Part shown: positions 1 through 11,372 of the stretch, piece by piece
How positions within the stretch are numbered: the first letter of the stretch is position 1
How the letters are laid out: every line of letters starts with the position of its first letter
Assembly (NCBI RefSeq): GCF_000237925.1
Contig: NC_031495.1
Span: forward strand, 6,735,852 to 6,799,851
DNA from: Schistosoma mansoni
Lineage: Eukaryota; Platyhelminthes; Trematoda; Strigeidida; Schistosomatidae
Direction: 5' to 3'
Length of the DNA: 64,000 nt
Notes under the pieces: generated by a model
Told to the model about the DNA's origin: nothing
Seen by the model: the letters and a program-made list of their open reading frames with translations, nothing else
Database searches by the model: none
Translations under genes and position numbers: made by a program

Positions 1-2862
1 TGTCATACACTGACTTCCTCTCCGCTTTTTCCAACCAGTCCCAGAGTCGGCAAATAATGCACGACGTGGAAGTCTCTGGGACGACATTCGTAAAACATGT
101 CCAAGCCACCGAAGTCGGTGTTTCAAGATGGTGACACCAATTGAATTATTGTCTCTGCACCCGGACACACGATGCCGGACCTCTGCATTACTAACATGGT
201 GTTGCCACTGTATGTCAGCAATCCTTCGGATGGCCCAGATTGGCATAAGCCGCTCTGGCTTTCATTATACGTACATCAATCTCATCACTCACGCCACCAC
301 CAGCACTTATATAGCTACCTAGATACACGAACTTCTCAACTACTTCAATCTGCTCACCATCCAGGGTGAGTACAGGATGAGAATCCTGCCAGTCTTGTAG
401 GAGTACTTTGCACTTGGAGGGTGCAAAGCACATGCCGTACCTGCGGACACTGATTGCCAACTGATTAAGTGCGGATTGCATGCCTTGGGCATTATCGCAC
501 AGTAAGACAATATCATCCGCATACTCGAGGTCGAGAAGTCGTTCTCCAGGCAACATATCCACACCGCCATTACTTACATCCATCAGAGCTGTTTCCAGGA
601 TGTCGTCGATAGCAAAGTTGAAGAGGAATGGTGAGATCGGGCAACCCTGCCTAACCCCACTGCTCGAATGGAACAAGGAAGAAAGGTGGTTGTATGCCCT
701 CACTCTGCCTGAGTTGTTCGTATACAGGGCCTTTAAGATGTTAATGAACTTCTCAGGCACACCCTTCTTCAATAGACAATCCCAGAGAACAGTCCTGTCC
801 AACGAATCGAAGGCCGCCCTGATATCAAGAAACACTACGATTGTTGGCCTGCGATAAGTATGACGGTGTTCTAACATTTGGCGGAGGGTGAAGATGTGAT
901 CAATGCATCCTCGACCAGAACGAAAACCAGCCTGCTCCTCGCGAGTCAATCGTTCTCGGGTTTTAAACAACCTACGAAGAATGACAGAAGCCAATAGTTT
1001 GGACGCAATCGGAAGTAGACTTATCCCCCGATAGTTATTGCAGGAACAACGTGAACCCTTTTTAAAGATAGGGACGACTATCGACTCATTCCATGATGTT
1101 GGAACACTTTCTTGCTCCCAAACCTTTGCAAACAACACCGTCAGTTCCTTAGCCAGAAAGTCACCACCATCTTTAAAAAGAGCCGGAGGTAAGTCATCTG
1201 GGCCCGGTGATTTGTAGCGCTCCAAGAGTTGGAGTTCCTTGTGGACTTCCGCCTCGTTTGGTGGATCAGTCGTCACCGGCCATGGGGGGCAGGACAAACA
1301 GGTTGATGTTGCCGGAGCAGCAGGCCAGTTGAACTGCCCTTCGAAGAATTCCGCCCATCGTCCAAGACGTCGAGAGATGTTAGTGATTGGCATCCCGTCA
1401 TCCTCGTAGATTGTTTCACTCACACCAGACTTCTTGCTGCCAGTGGCTCGGATGAGTTGGAAGAGCTTCCGGCAGTTACCAGATGCAGCTTCTGCTTCCA
1501 TCTCATTAGCACGCTCCGACCACCAGGCTTCTCGGTCCTTACGCAAGCTTTGCCCGATTTCATTACGTAACAGCCTTCGTTTGTGGTCAAACTCACGGTC
1601 ACCCGGAGTAGACCGACGGGCTTCCATCAGTTGTAAGGAGCCATAAGAAACCCAGTGCTTGTAAGCGGGACGTTTCGCGAAGCCGCAAGCGGCTTTACTC
1701 GCCATTTTCATGGAGTCGTGCAGATGCAACCAATGCTCATCTATACTTTTCGGTGGGATGGTAGCTAGCCTAGAGGCTAGCTCCGCTCGATACTTACTTG
1801 CAACAGAAGTAGCAGCCAGTTTACTAACATCGATCCGTTGGTGGTGGTCAATCCTTCGGCCACTGAAAAGTAAGGTGAGATTGGCGCAGACCAGGGCATG
1901 ATCAGACTCCAGACAGGTACTCCAAAAGGAGCGGCAGTCTTGTACACAACCACGCCAGCGGTAGCTGATCGCGATGTGATCAATCTGAGTCCAGGCTTGG
2001 GATGCAGAGGGGGGACGCCAGGTGGCACACCGGTGATGACTGTGCCGGAAGTTAGTGCTGGCCAGAAACAGGTTGTGGTCTGTGTACAGTTGCAGCAAAC
2101 GGTCCCCGTTATCTGTCCTGAGACCAACAAGTCCCCATCGGCCACCTAGACGACTCTCTTCTGTGCCTAGACGCCCGACCTGAGCATTCAAGTCTCCAGC
2201 TAATACTACAATATCTGTCGAACGCGCTTTCTGGAGAAGAACTGTTAACTGATGGTAAAACTCATCCTTGATTGCATCCGGGCTGCAATCTGTCGGAGCA
2301 TAGGCGGAGATGACGAAAAAACACCGTTTCTCACGCCGGTTTCTTCTCACTTTAATGGAACTTTCTAATCTAACAGCACATAACCGACTGTTAATGGGGA
2401 TCCAATCGATTAGTGCTGCCTCAGCCCTAGCGCTTAGTGCAACACCAACGCCTGCAAGACCAGACGAAGATGCCACAGGGTCCCCGGATAAGCGCACGTG
2501 GAACAAGCTTTTCGAGGCGACAGATGGAGAGCGAATTTGTAGTACTTCACTAGAGTCTTGAATACGGGTCTCGGATAGACAGCAAACATCAACATTAAGA
2601 CTTTTTAAAGACATAGCCAGCCCCATCTGTTGTCCGATCTGCATTAGTGTGTGAACGTTGAAGAAAGCCAGCTTGAACGGCGTACGTGGTTTCAGAAAGA
2701 CTGCTTCAGTATTCATAATCGGTGGAAACATTCACTTTCAACCAGACAGTGACTGGAGATCGTTTAGATAGGACAGAGTTTCCACCATGGGCGAGCTACT
2801 GCATAAGTTGGAAAGGAAGGATATACAATTTGGGAATAAAGGGAGTGAAAAAGCGACGTAGT
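1..2862 (-). mobile_element. RTE-clade LINE (SR2/Perere-like), 3' part cut by window edge
   Basis: Non-LTR retrotransposon on the minus strand. It encodes an apurinic endonuclease followed by reverse transcriptase in one frame, the layout of the RTE clade, which includes schistosome SR2 and Perere-3. The C-terminal part continues in another frame at 1-240, with readable pieces such as RRIADIQWQHHVSN and RWLGHVLRMS. The two parts are separated by an internal deletion of roughly 55-60 codons near 225-245, just after AYANLG, where the region leading to the usual LLYG.ETW motif is missing. The 3' UTR and tail lie outside the window. A TAA/AAT microsatellite abuts the 5' side. Coding similarity is clear; assignment within RTE is inferred from memory of the family. 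Confidence 0.9.
215..2731 (-). CDS. LINE endonuclease-reverse transcriptase ORF (838 codons)
   Basis: Long uninterrupted frame coding for the RTE polyprotein. Residues about 20-240 are the apurinic/apyrimidinic endonuclease: NVHTLMQIGQQ at the start, SETRIQDS with the catalytic Glu, GDLNAQVGRLG, and SDHALV near its end. The reverse transcriptase follows at about 480-800: ARLIREAT-like linker, FKDGGDFLAKEL, GFRSGRGCIDHIF, FLDIRAAFDSLDR with the first catalytic Asp, SGVRQGCPISPFLFN and the LEYADDIVLL active site. The last residues (GHPKDC) are out of frame because of the internal deletion, so the thumb and C-terminus are lost from this frame. The enzyme nicks DNA and copies the element's RNA at the target. 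The start Met is the first in frame and gives a usual RTE N-terminus. As a whole the element is defective. Confidence 0.9.
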   Translation of the reverse strand: MFPPIMNTEAVFLKPRTPFKLAFFNVHTLMQIGQQMGLAMSLKSLNVDVCCLSETRIQDSSEVLQIRSPSVASKSLFHVRLSGDPVASSSGLAGVGVALSARAEAALIDWIPINSRLCAVRLESSIKVRRNRREKRCFFVISAYAPTDCSPDAIKDEFYHQLTVLLQKARSTDIVVLAGDLNAQVGRLGTEESRLGGRWGLVGLRTDNGDRLLQLYTDHNLFLASTNFRHSHHRCATWRPPSASQAWTQIDHIAISYRWRGCVQDCRSFWSTCLESDHALVCANLTLLFSGRRIDHHQRIDVSKLAATSVASKYRAELASRLATIPPKSIDEHWLHLHDSMKMASKAACGFAKRPAYKHWVSYGSLQLMEARRSTPGDREFDHKRRLLRNEIGQSLRKDREAWWSERANEMEAEAASGNCRKLFQLIRATGSKKSGVSETIYEDDGMPITNISRRLGRWAEFFEGQFNWPAAPATSTCLSCPPWPVTTDPPNEAEVHKELQLLERYKSPGPDDLPPALFKDGGDFLAKELTVLFAKVWEQESVPTSWNESIVVPIFKKGSRCSCNNYRGISLLPIASKLLASVILRRLFKTRERLTREEQAGFRSGRGCIDHIFTLRQMLEHRHTYRRPTIVVFLDIRAAFDSLDRTVLWDCLLKKGVPEKFINILKALYTNNSGRVRAYNHLSSLFHSSSGVRQGCPISPFLFNFAIDDILETALMDVSNGGVDMLPGERLLDLEYADDIVLLCDNAQGMQSALNQLAISVRRYGMCFAPSKCKVLLQDWQDSHPVLTLDGEQIEVVEKFVYLGSYISAGGGVSDEIDVRIMKARAAYANLGHPKDC

Positions 2863-2908
2863 AAATAATAATAATAATAATAATAATAATAGTAATAATA
2901 ATAATAGT
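2863..2908. repeat. TAA/AAT trinucleotide microsatellite
   Basis: About 45 bases of near-perfect TAA repeats with two interruptions, directly beside the 5' side of the RTE LINE. It may have been the insertion site. Confidence 0.9.
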
Positions 2909-3984
2909 GTAAATTGTCTTGCTTTTAATATGAGCGAGAATAGTATCGTCAATAGAATGAATTACCAAATGCAAGACGTAGTACCATTGAGGCTCTAACA
3001 GAAAACCATTATCTGTGAAGAAAACTATATTGAGAGCGAAATAGTCACATTCTATGAAGATTACGTTACATTATAAGTTGACTAGATTAGAAATTTGTAG
3101 ACAAATGGATTGTAATTAGCTATTTGAGTGAGTGAGTGATTGATTGATTAAGTGAGTGATATCATACTAGTCATGAAATGTAAATATTCCGAATATCACC
3201 TTTTTAGGATCGTAGGTATTTGTTGGTTAGTTGTTTCAAAATAAAAATAAACAGTTGCTCAAAACTTCTTGATTCCCATTGACAATTTACTTAGTTTCAA
3301 CTCATAACTTAGAAACCAACTTTAATGTGTGGTAATCTCTATTAACCATTTAAATTACTGTATAATGCTGTATACTGTATAATGCATGATTACTGCACAT
3401 GAATTCATAATTGCCTAATTCATTGAATTAATTACACTGTAATAATGAAATGGATTATGATGTAATATTAGAATGTTAAATTTGTGAATATCGCATAACT
3501 CGAAGATAACCACCAAAATTCGAAGAATCACTCGACTGATGTTTGTCCCAATATAGGACTCATCAGCAGTAGCTGCACAAGATCCAGCTTAGCATCAAAC
3601 TCATAATTGTCAGGTCTAGCAGTGAGACCTACTGAATTGGCTTCCAAAGGTTAATATTTCTAACTGCAGTGGATTCGTAATATTAGTTTACCATTATTAA
3701 TTCTAATAGGATTGAATTCTATCACTTATAAATTCTCGATAGAACCTTAGGAGTTTTTAGAATCAGTTACTAGTAAATATGTGGTTGTTAGGTCTTGAGT
3801 TATTCTATTCTTTGGAGGTATCATGTATACGTACTACTGACAATTCTCGTACTTGTACACAGCTATTACTCACTGCTTAATGGCATTTAGTGCTTTTCAG
3901 GTTTATGTCAGTATGGTGTTTGGAGTGAATCTTTTTTCGCTTCATTTGAAGATAAAAAGAATTTTCTTCGTTTACATAGTGGAA
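2909..3984. other. No gene seen; AT-rich intergenic sequence
   Basis: No frame with protein-like content on either strand. At 3540-3600 there is a short motif resembling half a hammerhead (CTGATGA on the minus strand with a hairpin), but the rest of the ribozyme core is missing. This may be the relic of another SINE. Confidence 0.5.
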
Positions 3985-4215
3985 TGGTCTTAGACTGCCA
4001 TTGAAAACCAGGGAGCACTAGACAGTTCTCTCACCATAGTGTTGGACCCCTCAACAGTGCGCCTCAATGAACCCATTAAGGTGTATCGAAACCAGGACAC
4101 TCGGTCTCGTGTGAGAACACTTAACCAATAGATCACTGATAGAGCATCGAACGGTCTATTGTGCAACCATTTCCTACTAACTGCGGTGGAAAACTATCTC
4201 AAACCTGATAGAGTG
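3985..4215 (-). repeat. Decayed SINE, family B
   Basis: Reading the minus strand, this follows the family B order: tRNA-like segment with a worn B box, the GCGCACTGTTGAGG stretch, and the GTGCTCCCTGGTTTTC end of the ribozyme region. It is strongly diverged, so it is old. Confidence 0.55.
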
Positions 4216-5869
4216 GGGGGATTACTAGTGGGGTTTATGCACTAATGAATAAGAACTCGAAAATCCATTGGTTGTCTTGATTGAGAGGCCTAATTGTCTT
4301 AGGTTTGATCTCTGATGTTGTTGTGAGTCTTGACTGCTGCAAACTAACATACCAGAACGTAATAACTGCCCATTATACTCTGGTTTCACATTAGATACTC
4401 CAAATAAGCTAATCCGTGACGAATACCACCTACGAAACAAATCAATCTCCACAAAATCCCTTTATCAAATATGAGACTATTTGAAGCTCATCAAACGACC
4501 TGTTATTAATTTTTTGGCTGGATAGGTATTGTTTTCGTGACTTTTGTAGGATAAAATAACTGATTCAGATAAATTAATAGTGTGTTTACCACACGATCAT
4601 GGTTTTTTTAATTTGACTTCAGAGTGCAGATTTAATTGGAATTCGATAATATGAATGTCTTTTAATGATAATAGATGGTTGGTGGTAGTCAATAGGAAAC
4701 TGAAAACCTAGGCTTCGTACTGTTTGATATTCGTTAGTAAGACGAATCTGTAATCATGTGAGAAATGAAGCTCTCTTGTGGATTCCGTCGACGTTCATAA
4801 TATCTCAGGATACGCATTTGCCAACAGAAGCTTATCAAAATTCAGTCCTGAATATCAACAACAGGAAAACAGAAATACATACAATATTATATATTCGGCT
4901 TTTAAATAACTTCGATGGTCAAACTGATATAAAAGACTGTTTAAAAATTCCTATTTATTCTGTATAGTTTTGCTTCAAAGAAAAATAAATACAAGGTAAA
5001 CTGTGTGTATATTTACGTGATGACCGGTGGTGATGAGATATATACTTGATAATTCAGCTATATTACCAATTTCTCTTGTAAACTGGTGTTTATTAATAAG
5101 ACCCTGAAAATATCTAGTGGTATATCATACCTGGTTGCCGTGATGGCAGTGGCTATTAAATTGAAAAGAAACCATTTTAATACATGATTTTGATGTTTGC
5201 TCAGGTGATTATGATTATGAATAAATTTGCCACGTTTCCAATGTCAAATTTAAATAAAGTTTTATCGACAAACTAATAAGCCTGTTAATTGAACGCTTGA
5301 ATCAGTTTCCTGAGCTCTACTAACTACAGGTTGAATCAGCAAAACTACTTGGACACAAGAGAAATGACCAGAAGGGTAGAAAGAACGCTTTACTCCAAGG
5401 CTAGTTTATATTCAGAAAATCGAGGGTACCTATAAGATTTCAAATGACCTTGAACTTTTAGAAGTTTATGGAACCGTACTAAACACATTAGCAGAATAGG
5501 TAATCATCCAATCAGAAATGTGACACGTGACTTTTCACTTTTTAAATGTGTATGAGATACTTCTGTTCAACGCTCATTAAATAAAATGTTTCCCAGCGTC
5601 TTCGGGGCTCCTCTAGACTTTTATGAGGAATACTTTCGATCCCCTAACACAAACTGATAGCGAGACCATTAAAAGCCATCGAAACACTATATATGGATGT
5701 ATCGTCCCTGTAGATAAAATGATCCTCAGTTTCGATTATTCTCATACTTACTAGGGATTGAACCTAGTTTCGCTGCGAGCACATATATTTCTAACCTTTA
5801 ATGAGACTCATTAGTGACAAACAGAAACTTATCTGTGTGTCTGGTCAGTAACTGAGCTCATGCTGCTAG

Positions 5870-6175
5870 AGGTATGTAGGTGGTTGTCATTTCCCGAGTG
5901 CTCACACTGTGGAGGACTATTTCTTCTTCGTGAATGATCTGGAAATGAAGCTAGGTTAAGGTTAGTCCTGACAACCATGGATCATTGCAGTGTCGAATGG
6001 ACAACTGTCTAAGACCGGTCACACATGACTTTCCTATGTGTATTTTTGAGATGTCTTGACTCTGTACTTTAAAGGCCTTACTACCGGAGATTGATATCTG
6101 TGGGGCAAAATGTGATTTACTGTTTTAAGAGGTGATCTTTTCTAACCTCTTACTTCTGTTTTAGGAAGGCATTCT
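5870..6175 (-). mobile_element. RTE LINE 5'-end fragment, decayed
   Basis: Shares a recognisable order of short blocks with the 5' UTRs of the RTE copies at 16.6-17.0 kb and 20.2-20.6 kb: ACCGGTCACACATGAC, TTACTACCGGAGA, GGTGATCTTTTCTAACC and GGAAGGC. No coding sequence survives. Confidence 0.6.
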
Positions 6176-6299
6176 TTACCATGATAGTCCGCCAAATTAA
6201 AGTAACTCATCACTATTATTAATCTCAGTATTCACACAATTATGGTCAATATTATTTTTATTCCACTGAAATCACGAACTGATTTAAATTAGATAACCA

Positions 6300-6412
6300 T
6301 CCAGAACCTGGAAGCACTGGATGGCCGTTTCATGGACGTGCACTGCTGAGGAGTTCCATACTAGGAAGAAAATACCATCCAATGCTTCCAGGCTGTTAAT
6401 GTTCATTTAACT
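6300..6412. repeat. Fold-back copy of SINE family B with hammerhead pieces
   Basis: From 6304 to about 6332 the family B ribozyme 3' part is on the minus strand (CCTGGAAGCACTGGATGG). It is followed directly by the ribozyme region on the plus strand (CACTGCTGAGGAG at 6340-6352, GAAA at 6367-6370, CCAATGCTTCCAGG at 6379-6392). The two halves are inverted copies of the same segment. Confidence 0.75.
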
Positions 6413-9400
6413 TAGGTCAATTTGTGATTTCGATGTCACTCAACAATCCTCAAAACCCCATTTATTTATATTGTGGAATTGTTCCATCAAAGCAAAAAAT
6501 AACCCAACTATTTTATTTCTGGCCGCTTATTGTCATTCGAAATTTTAAGTTCACAATGATCGGTTATTCAAATTAACGTTCTTAAATTCTACCGAATTCG
6601 AACTGAGTAAATATACATTCTGTGTGTATCAATATTTCAGATTTATTTTTATCTCTAATTGGATAGACGTTAGATGACGTGGTCGCTGCCTGTCTTATAA
6701 AAATTATGTAGAATTACTTATCACTAAATATTATGTGTATTCGTGTGCTTGTCCTTATGTGATTGATGGATGATGAAGTGAATAGACTATTAAATCATTA
6801 ACTAGTGGACTGAGAAGTATTGATATGTTAACTACCTAGTTGGAGTACTCTTGATTATTGTGACCAATGGTTGATAATGTAGGTGGACGTAACTCAAAAT
6901 TAATCACAATAAATCAGTTACATTCGTTATTTCTCTCCTCTTAGATCTTTAGATATCAAATCCCATACTCTTCTTTTCCAAGAATTTATTTTTCTTCTTG
7001 AATCATAATGCCTATCCTTTAATCTTTTCTACTAATACTAATTGTACCTCTCTAGAATCTCGTTGTACAGATATGGTGTGGCAACTTGAATTATTGGAGA
7101 TTCTATTTGAATTAAAACTTCTTAGAATCTATCTATGATAATACTAATCAATCACCCGAGTACTAAATTATATATTCTGTTCTTTAGTTCTAAGTACTGC
7201 TGAACAAATTGAACAGTATAACTAATTCGTTATTTTGGTATCCTTTTTTAGTTACTAAATCATCTACAATGATATAATTCATTACAAACTTGTAGTAGAC
7301 ATTTCAACTCGTGAGCCTCTCACTATAGAGGGAAGCAGAAGAACTGATGAAATAAAAAATATCTACTTATATTTGATCTATGACTTATGTGTATAAATGG
7401 ACTTTTATAAAAGATAAATCTAACACGTGCATCGATTAAGCTGATTAATTACTATTGAGTCAACATTGACTGAATTACTGATTGATCACTGAGTAGTAAA
7501 TAATTTATCAAATTATCTAGGCCTTAGTGTTCTTGATTGAAATATTTTGATAAGGTTGTAATACAGACAGCAGTCTAAGTGACTCTAGAATTGCTGATAT
7601 AATTATGTATGTTAGGTGATTTCAAACAATCAGTGGAAAGTTCTGAACATTCGTATGTGCTTTGTTGAATTATAATTTTTCTCTTGAATAGACAGATAAT
7701 TCAGTTTAAATGAAATGGTTTCAAAGGGATTAATTTTAATGTGCCGATGGTATTTTGACATGAAAACTTTTGAAAAATAAGAAGCTGTGAACAGCTATTT
7801 TTGTCATACCACGGAAGTATTTATGGTTGGGCATTCACGAACCCGAAGGGGCTTGAATTCAAGATATTGAGGTTTGTAAAGCAGCACTTAACCACTAGAC
7901 AACCGAAGAGTCACACACTGGAACGAAACAGTTGTCTAACCTTCCCTGATTTACAGTGGTGACCCGATTGAGAACAATCTGTGACAAATGCTACCTGTAA
8001 AACACTTTATTTATCGATCTATAGTTCTATACAGTTTATTGAGGTTGTGTGATAGTTTACTTCCTTTTTTTCTTGACGACAAGTTAACTTGGCATAAGAA
8101 ATATGGTACTCTGAAAGAATTATGTTTCATTACAATCATTTGTACATTGTTTCAGATTTCAATATAAAATAAATAAATAACTTGTTAGGAAAAAGTGAAG
8201 TGATTAGGACATATCTATAGTAGGCTCAACCACTGTCTACATCGATGACCAGTGTTTGATGCCGATGGATTAGGTTGAATGAATGACAAGGATATTTAAA
8301 CCAAGACATAGCGTCAGTCATAAAATCATCAACTGTTGGAATGAGTTGAGTGAGTAGGTGTAGATTCACTAGTCGATGTCTTTAAAACTGTCATAACTAG
8401 TGGTTGGAGTTACTGATTGTATCTGGTTTCATCAATGAATTTATTTTAAAAGTGGCTTTATTTGTCTGTCGTTATCTTCAACATGTTTAACATTTAATAA
8501 CTGCGTTCTATTTAACAATGTTCGGTCATTTTTCCGTTTATCTGGTAATTAAGTGTTGTAGATTAGACTAGAATATTTATCAACGATTTCATTTCAACAG
8601 ATAGAAGTCGTCTATAGTTGTCTTCTGTGAACCGATCATCGTAGAGTAGTCCAACTTCCCTGATGAAAAATACAAATATTGTGTTAGTTATAGTTTGAAA
8701 TGAAATATCTAATGAAAATTACATTTTAGTATACAGCACTTATTCACTTAATAAATGAAGTGATAAGTACAAGTGCCAGCTAGGTACTTATTGAACATTG
8801 AAAACGTTACAAATGACATTATCAGTTTGATACATTTATAGATGGAGTCGAGTCTTGATGGACTATGATCACCACTACAATGAGATTACGCGCACAAAAA
8901 CGACTTGGTTCCCTCGATAACTCGCAAACCAAAAGACTGTAATTAGTCCAGATAAAGTATATTTATTGGCGATTTCGTGGTATCGAAAGAATACCGAGAC
9001 GTGCCAAAGATTACAAGCAATAAGAGCAAAGCGTAAGAAAGTTCGAACCAAACAAGGCGGACGACCGAACGAGAAGTGACTTTGATACAGTCAAACAACA
9101 ACGAATACGATAAAACAATCACTAGTACAATTGGTTATAATAATAATTGTTTCTATTATACCAATCGCGTTCTTGTCGAACAAAGCAGGTCACTACACAT
9201 TTATGTGTCAGCAATATTTTTTAAAAGCCTAATCAGTTTAAAATTATTTACACTAAAAAGTTAAATGGATTCTGACCTGAAGATTTCAGTCTGTTTTTTA
9301 TTCCAATTGTTAGTTATCTCTGTTTATTTGATCGACAGTTAAGTTAACTTACCTTGAATAGTATCATCTTATACTGGGTTATTATTTAAGGCTGACAAAA

Positions 9401-9989
9401 GAGTTGTGAAAAAAAATTTAACATAATTTAGTCTCTTAAAAAAAGGTTCTTATTTGGATGGTGCACTCTAATATAACGGAGAAACTTAGTTACTGTAATT
9501 GTTTACTTTCAGCGTTTTTCACATATGGACAAATTGTATGTGAACATGTGTATACTTCATGGGAATGTGTAACATAAAATCAATGACATTTAGCTAAACA
9601 AATATTTCGATATACATGAGAGCATATGTTTCCAGATTTTGGGTTAAACTGATATTTAGGATTGATCTTGATTCGATATCTTTGGTAAATCTTTTTAATA
9701 AACATGACAGTATTATACTGATAGATCCTGACATATGGTAAATAGGCTTCTAGGTAAATAAATGCTTCAATAAAATGGTAATAGTCATATATATTCAAAG
9801 CTTATTCAGCGTGAATATATCAACAGTTTTGCTGGGTACATGTTTTGATTTTTGCAAAATTCAGATCTCATCTCTACCACTAATCTAAACTATTGTGTTA
9901 ATGTTTTTTTTAATGAAATTGAGTTCTCTATGTTGAGTGGTTCAATAATAAACCATTCATTGTCTTTCTAAACTACGTCATCTATAGAA
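6413..9989. other. No gene seen; a few worn repeat traces
   Basis: AT-rich sequence without convincing exons. At 7800-7930 there is a tRNA-like remnant on the minus strand (CACTTAACCACTAGAC with a worn B box). At 8865-9080 a less AT-rich block starts GAGATTACGCGCACAA; a decayed relative lies at 28860-28990, so this is a dispersed repeat of unknown class. Confidence 0.45.
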
Positions 9990-10270
9990 ATTTTAAACAG
10001 AAGCATTGAAGATGTTTTTTAGGAGGACGATAATGAATCCTTCACGACTGAACTACGTAAGTCAGTGAACACAACTTTACCAAAATCATCCACTCGAGAT
10101 ATAAATAATCACCACCGTCTCGAAATTATTATGTTCAGAGTAACATTGTTAAGGCTTATTTTATGTAGAAGTAGGTCTGAAGTAAGCAATGACTATATTG
10201 TCCAGAATGATAATGAAAACCTTAACAATTAAATCATCAAGATCAGAGCAGATAACACAAATAAAAGTAT
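9990..10270 (+). repeat. Dispersed repeat family E, two worn copies
   Basis: Two adjacent pieces share the signature GAAGATGT...GGACGATAATGAA (9999-10040) and TTGTCCAGAATGATAATG (10190-10212), followed by AAAATCATCCACTC-like sequence. Better copies are at 20928-21160 and 60240-60385. Confidence 0.5.
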
Positions 10271-10408
10271 CCAAATCAAATTATATATTTCTTTCATCGT
10301 TTGAGAACAGTGAGTATATGATGTCATAGTGAACTTGATATTTTTCAAAGAAACAAAATCCAAGTAACTGCTTAGTGTTTCCTCATATTTTGGACACAGG
10401 TAGAAAGA

Positions 10409-10716
10409 ATTTATTTTATACCTATTAGATAATTTTTTGAATTCCTATCATAGATCAGAAGGGGTTTTGTGGAGATTTCAGTATTTTCATGGTTGAAATC
10501 ATGAGTTAATTGAAGCTAGACCACCAGGGAAAACCTGGAAGCACTGGATGGCCGTTTTGTGCTATTGTGCGACTCCTCAGCAAGGCGCATCCACGACCTC
10601 GTCTCGCGAGATTCGAACCCAGGACCTATCAGTCTCGCGCCAGAGCACGTAACCGATAGACACAGATACAAGGGATTTATTTTATACCTATTAGATAATT
10701 TTTTGAATTCCTATCA
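10409..10716. repeat. Exact 42-bp direct repeats flanking a SINE
   Basis: Positions 10409-10450 and 10675-10716 carry the same 42 bases (beginning ATTTATTTTATACCTATTAG, ending GAATTCCTATCA). I see no mismatch. They bracket a family B SINE and look like an unusually long target-site duplication. Confidence 0.9.
10451..10674 (-). repeat. SINE family B copy (tRNA-like + hammerhead region)
   Basis: On the minus strand: tRNA-like part with B box GGGTTCGAATCTCG near 10610-10625, then CTTGCTGAGGAGTCGCAC, then the ribozyme 3' part ending CCAGTGCTTCCAGG, then the tail ending in CCCCTTCTGATC. The ribozyme core has ACAAAAC where ACGAAAC is expected, so self-cleavage is unlikely. It is 5'-truncated relative to the full copies at 50.6 and 63.4 kb. 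Confidence 0.85.
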
Positions 10717-11261
10717 GTCAAATTTATTTCATATTATCATGTATTGGGTGTTTAAACATGACTATTACATGATAAGAATATTTTCAAGCTCACAGGTTTG
10801 TACATTTTTCACAATGACTTGAAAAATCATGTTCATCAAGCGTAAAAATACTATTCCACCGATTATTGCCGAGTACTTCGAAGAAGATAACGATACACTT
10901 CCCAGGATAGCTAACCAGATCAACAGTTTCATTTTCTTAGGGAAAAAACTGCAATAATTCATCTTTAAAATCAGGTATTTCTTTTCTTATAAACTGTTAA
11001 CAACCGACTTGTAAAAGTATATTCGTCAACTATTTCCACTTACAATTTTCTATAGTTGTATATGATCTCTGTTAAGAATCTTTTAGAATGCATTGAAGAG
11101 AATGGTTTCATAAAATGAATAACAGACAATTCTACTTATTTTTGAGATATGTCAAAAAATGTAGGGAAATAAGTGAATAGATTTCTATGCTTCTCAATTA
11201 TTGTCCAGAGCCTATTTATCCATCTCTTTCTAATATTTTTTTTCTGGTTAGCGTTTTTTTA

Positions 11262-11372
11262 GCGAGTTGGTTTTCTACGGGATGGGGTCGCTAACTCCAT
11301 GCCCAACCCTCCTCCTTTACCCGGGTTTGGGACCGGCAGTAGCCCCCGGAGGAGCTACAGACGGAGTTTCGT
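11262..11372. repeat. GC-rich island, probable transposable-element fragment
   Basis: A 110-base block far richer in GC than its surroundings (AGCGAGTTGGTTTTCTACGG, then GACCGGCAGTAGCCCCCGG). It has no coding frame and no second copy in the window. I take it as part of a schistosome element by composition only. Confidence 0.4.

Noticed and set aside
3535-3595. Hammerhead-like motif on the minus strand (CTGATGA with a GTCC/GGGAC hairpin)
   Set aside because: The GAAA element is incomplete (ACAAAC), stem III does not pair, and stem I strands are not complementary.
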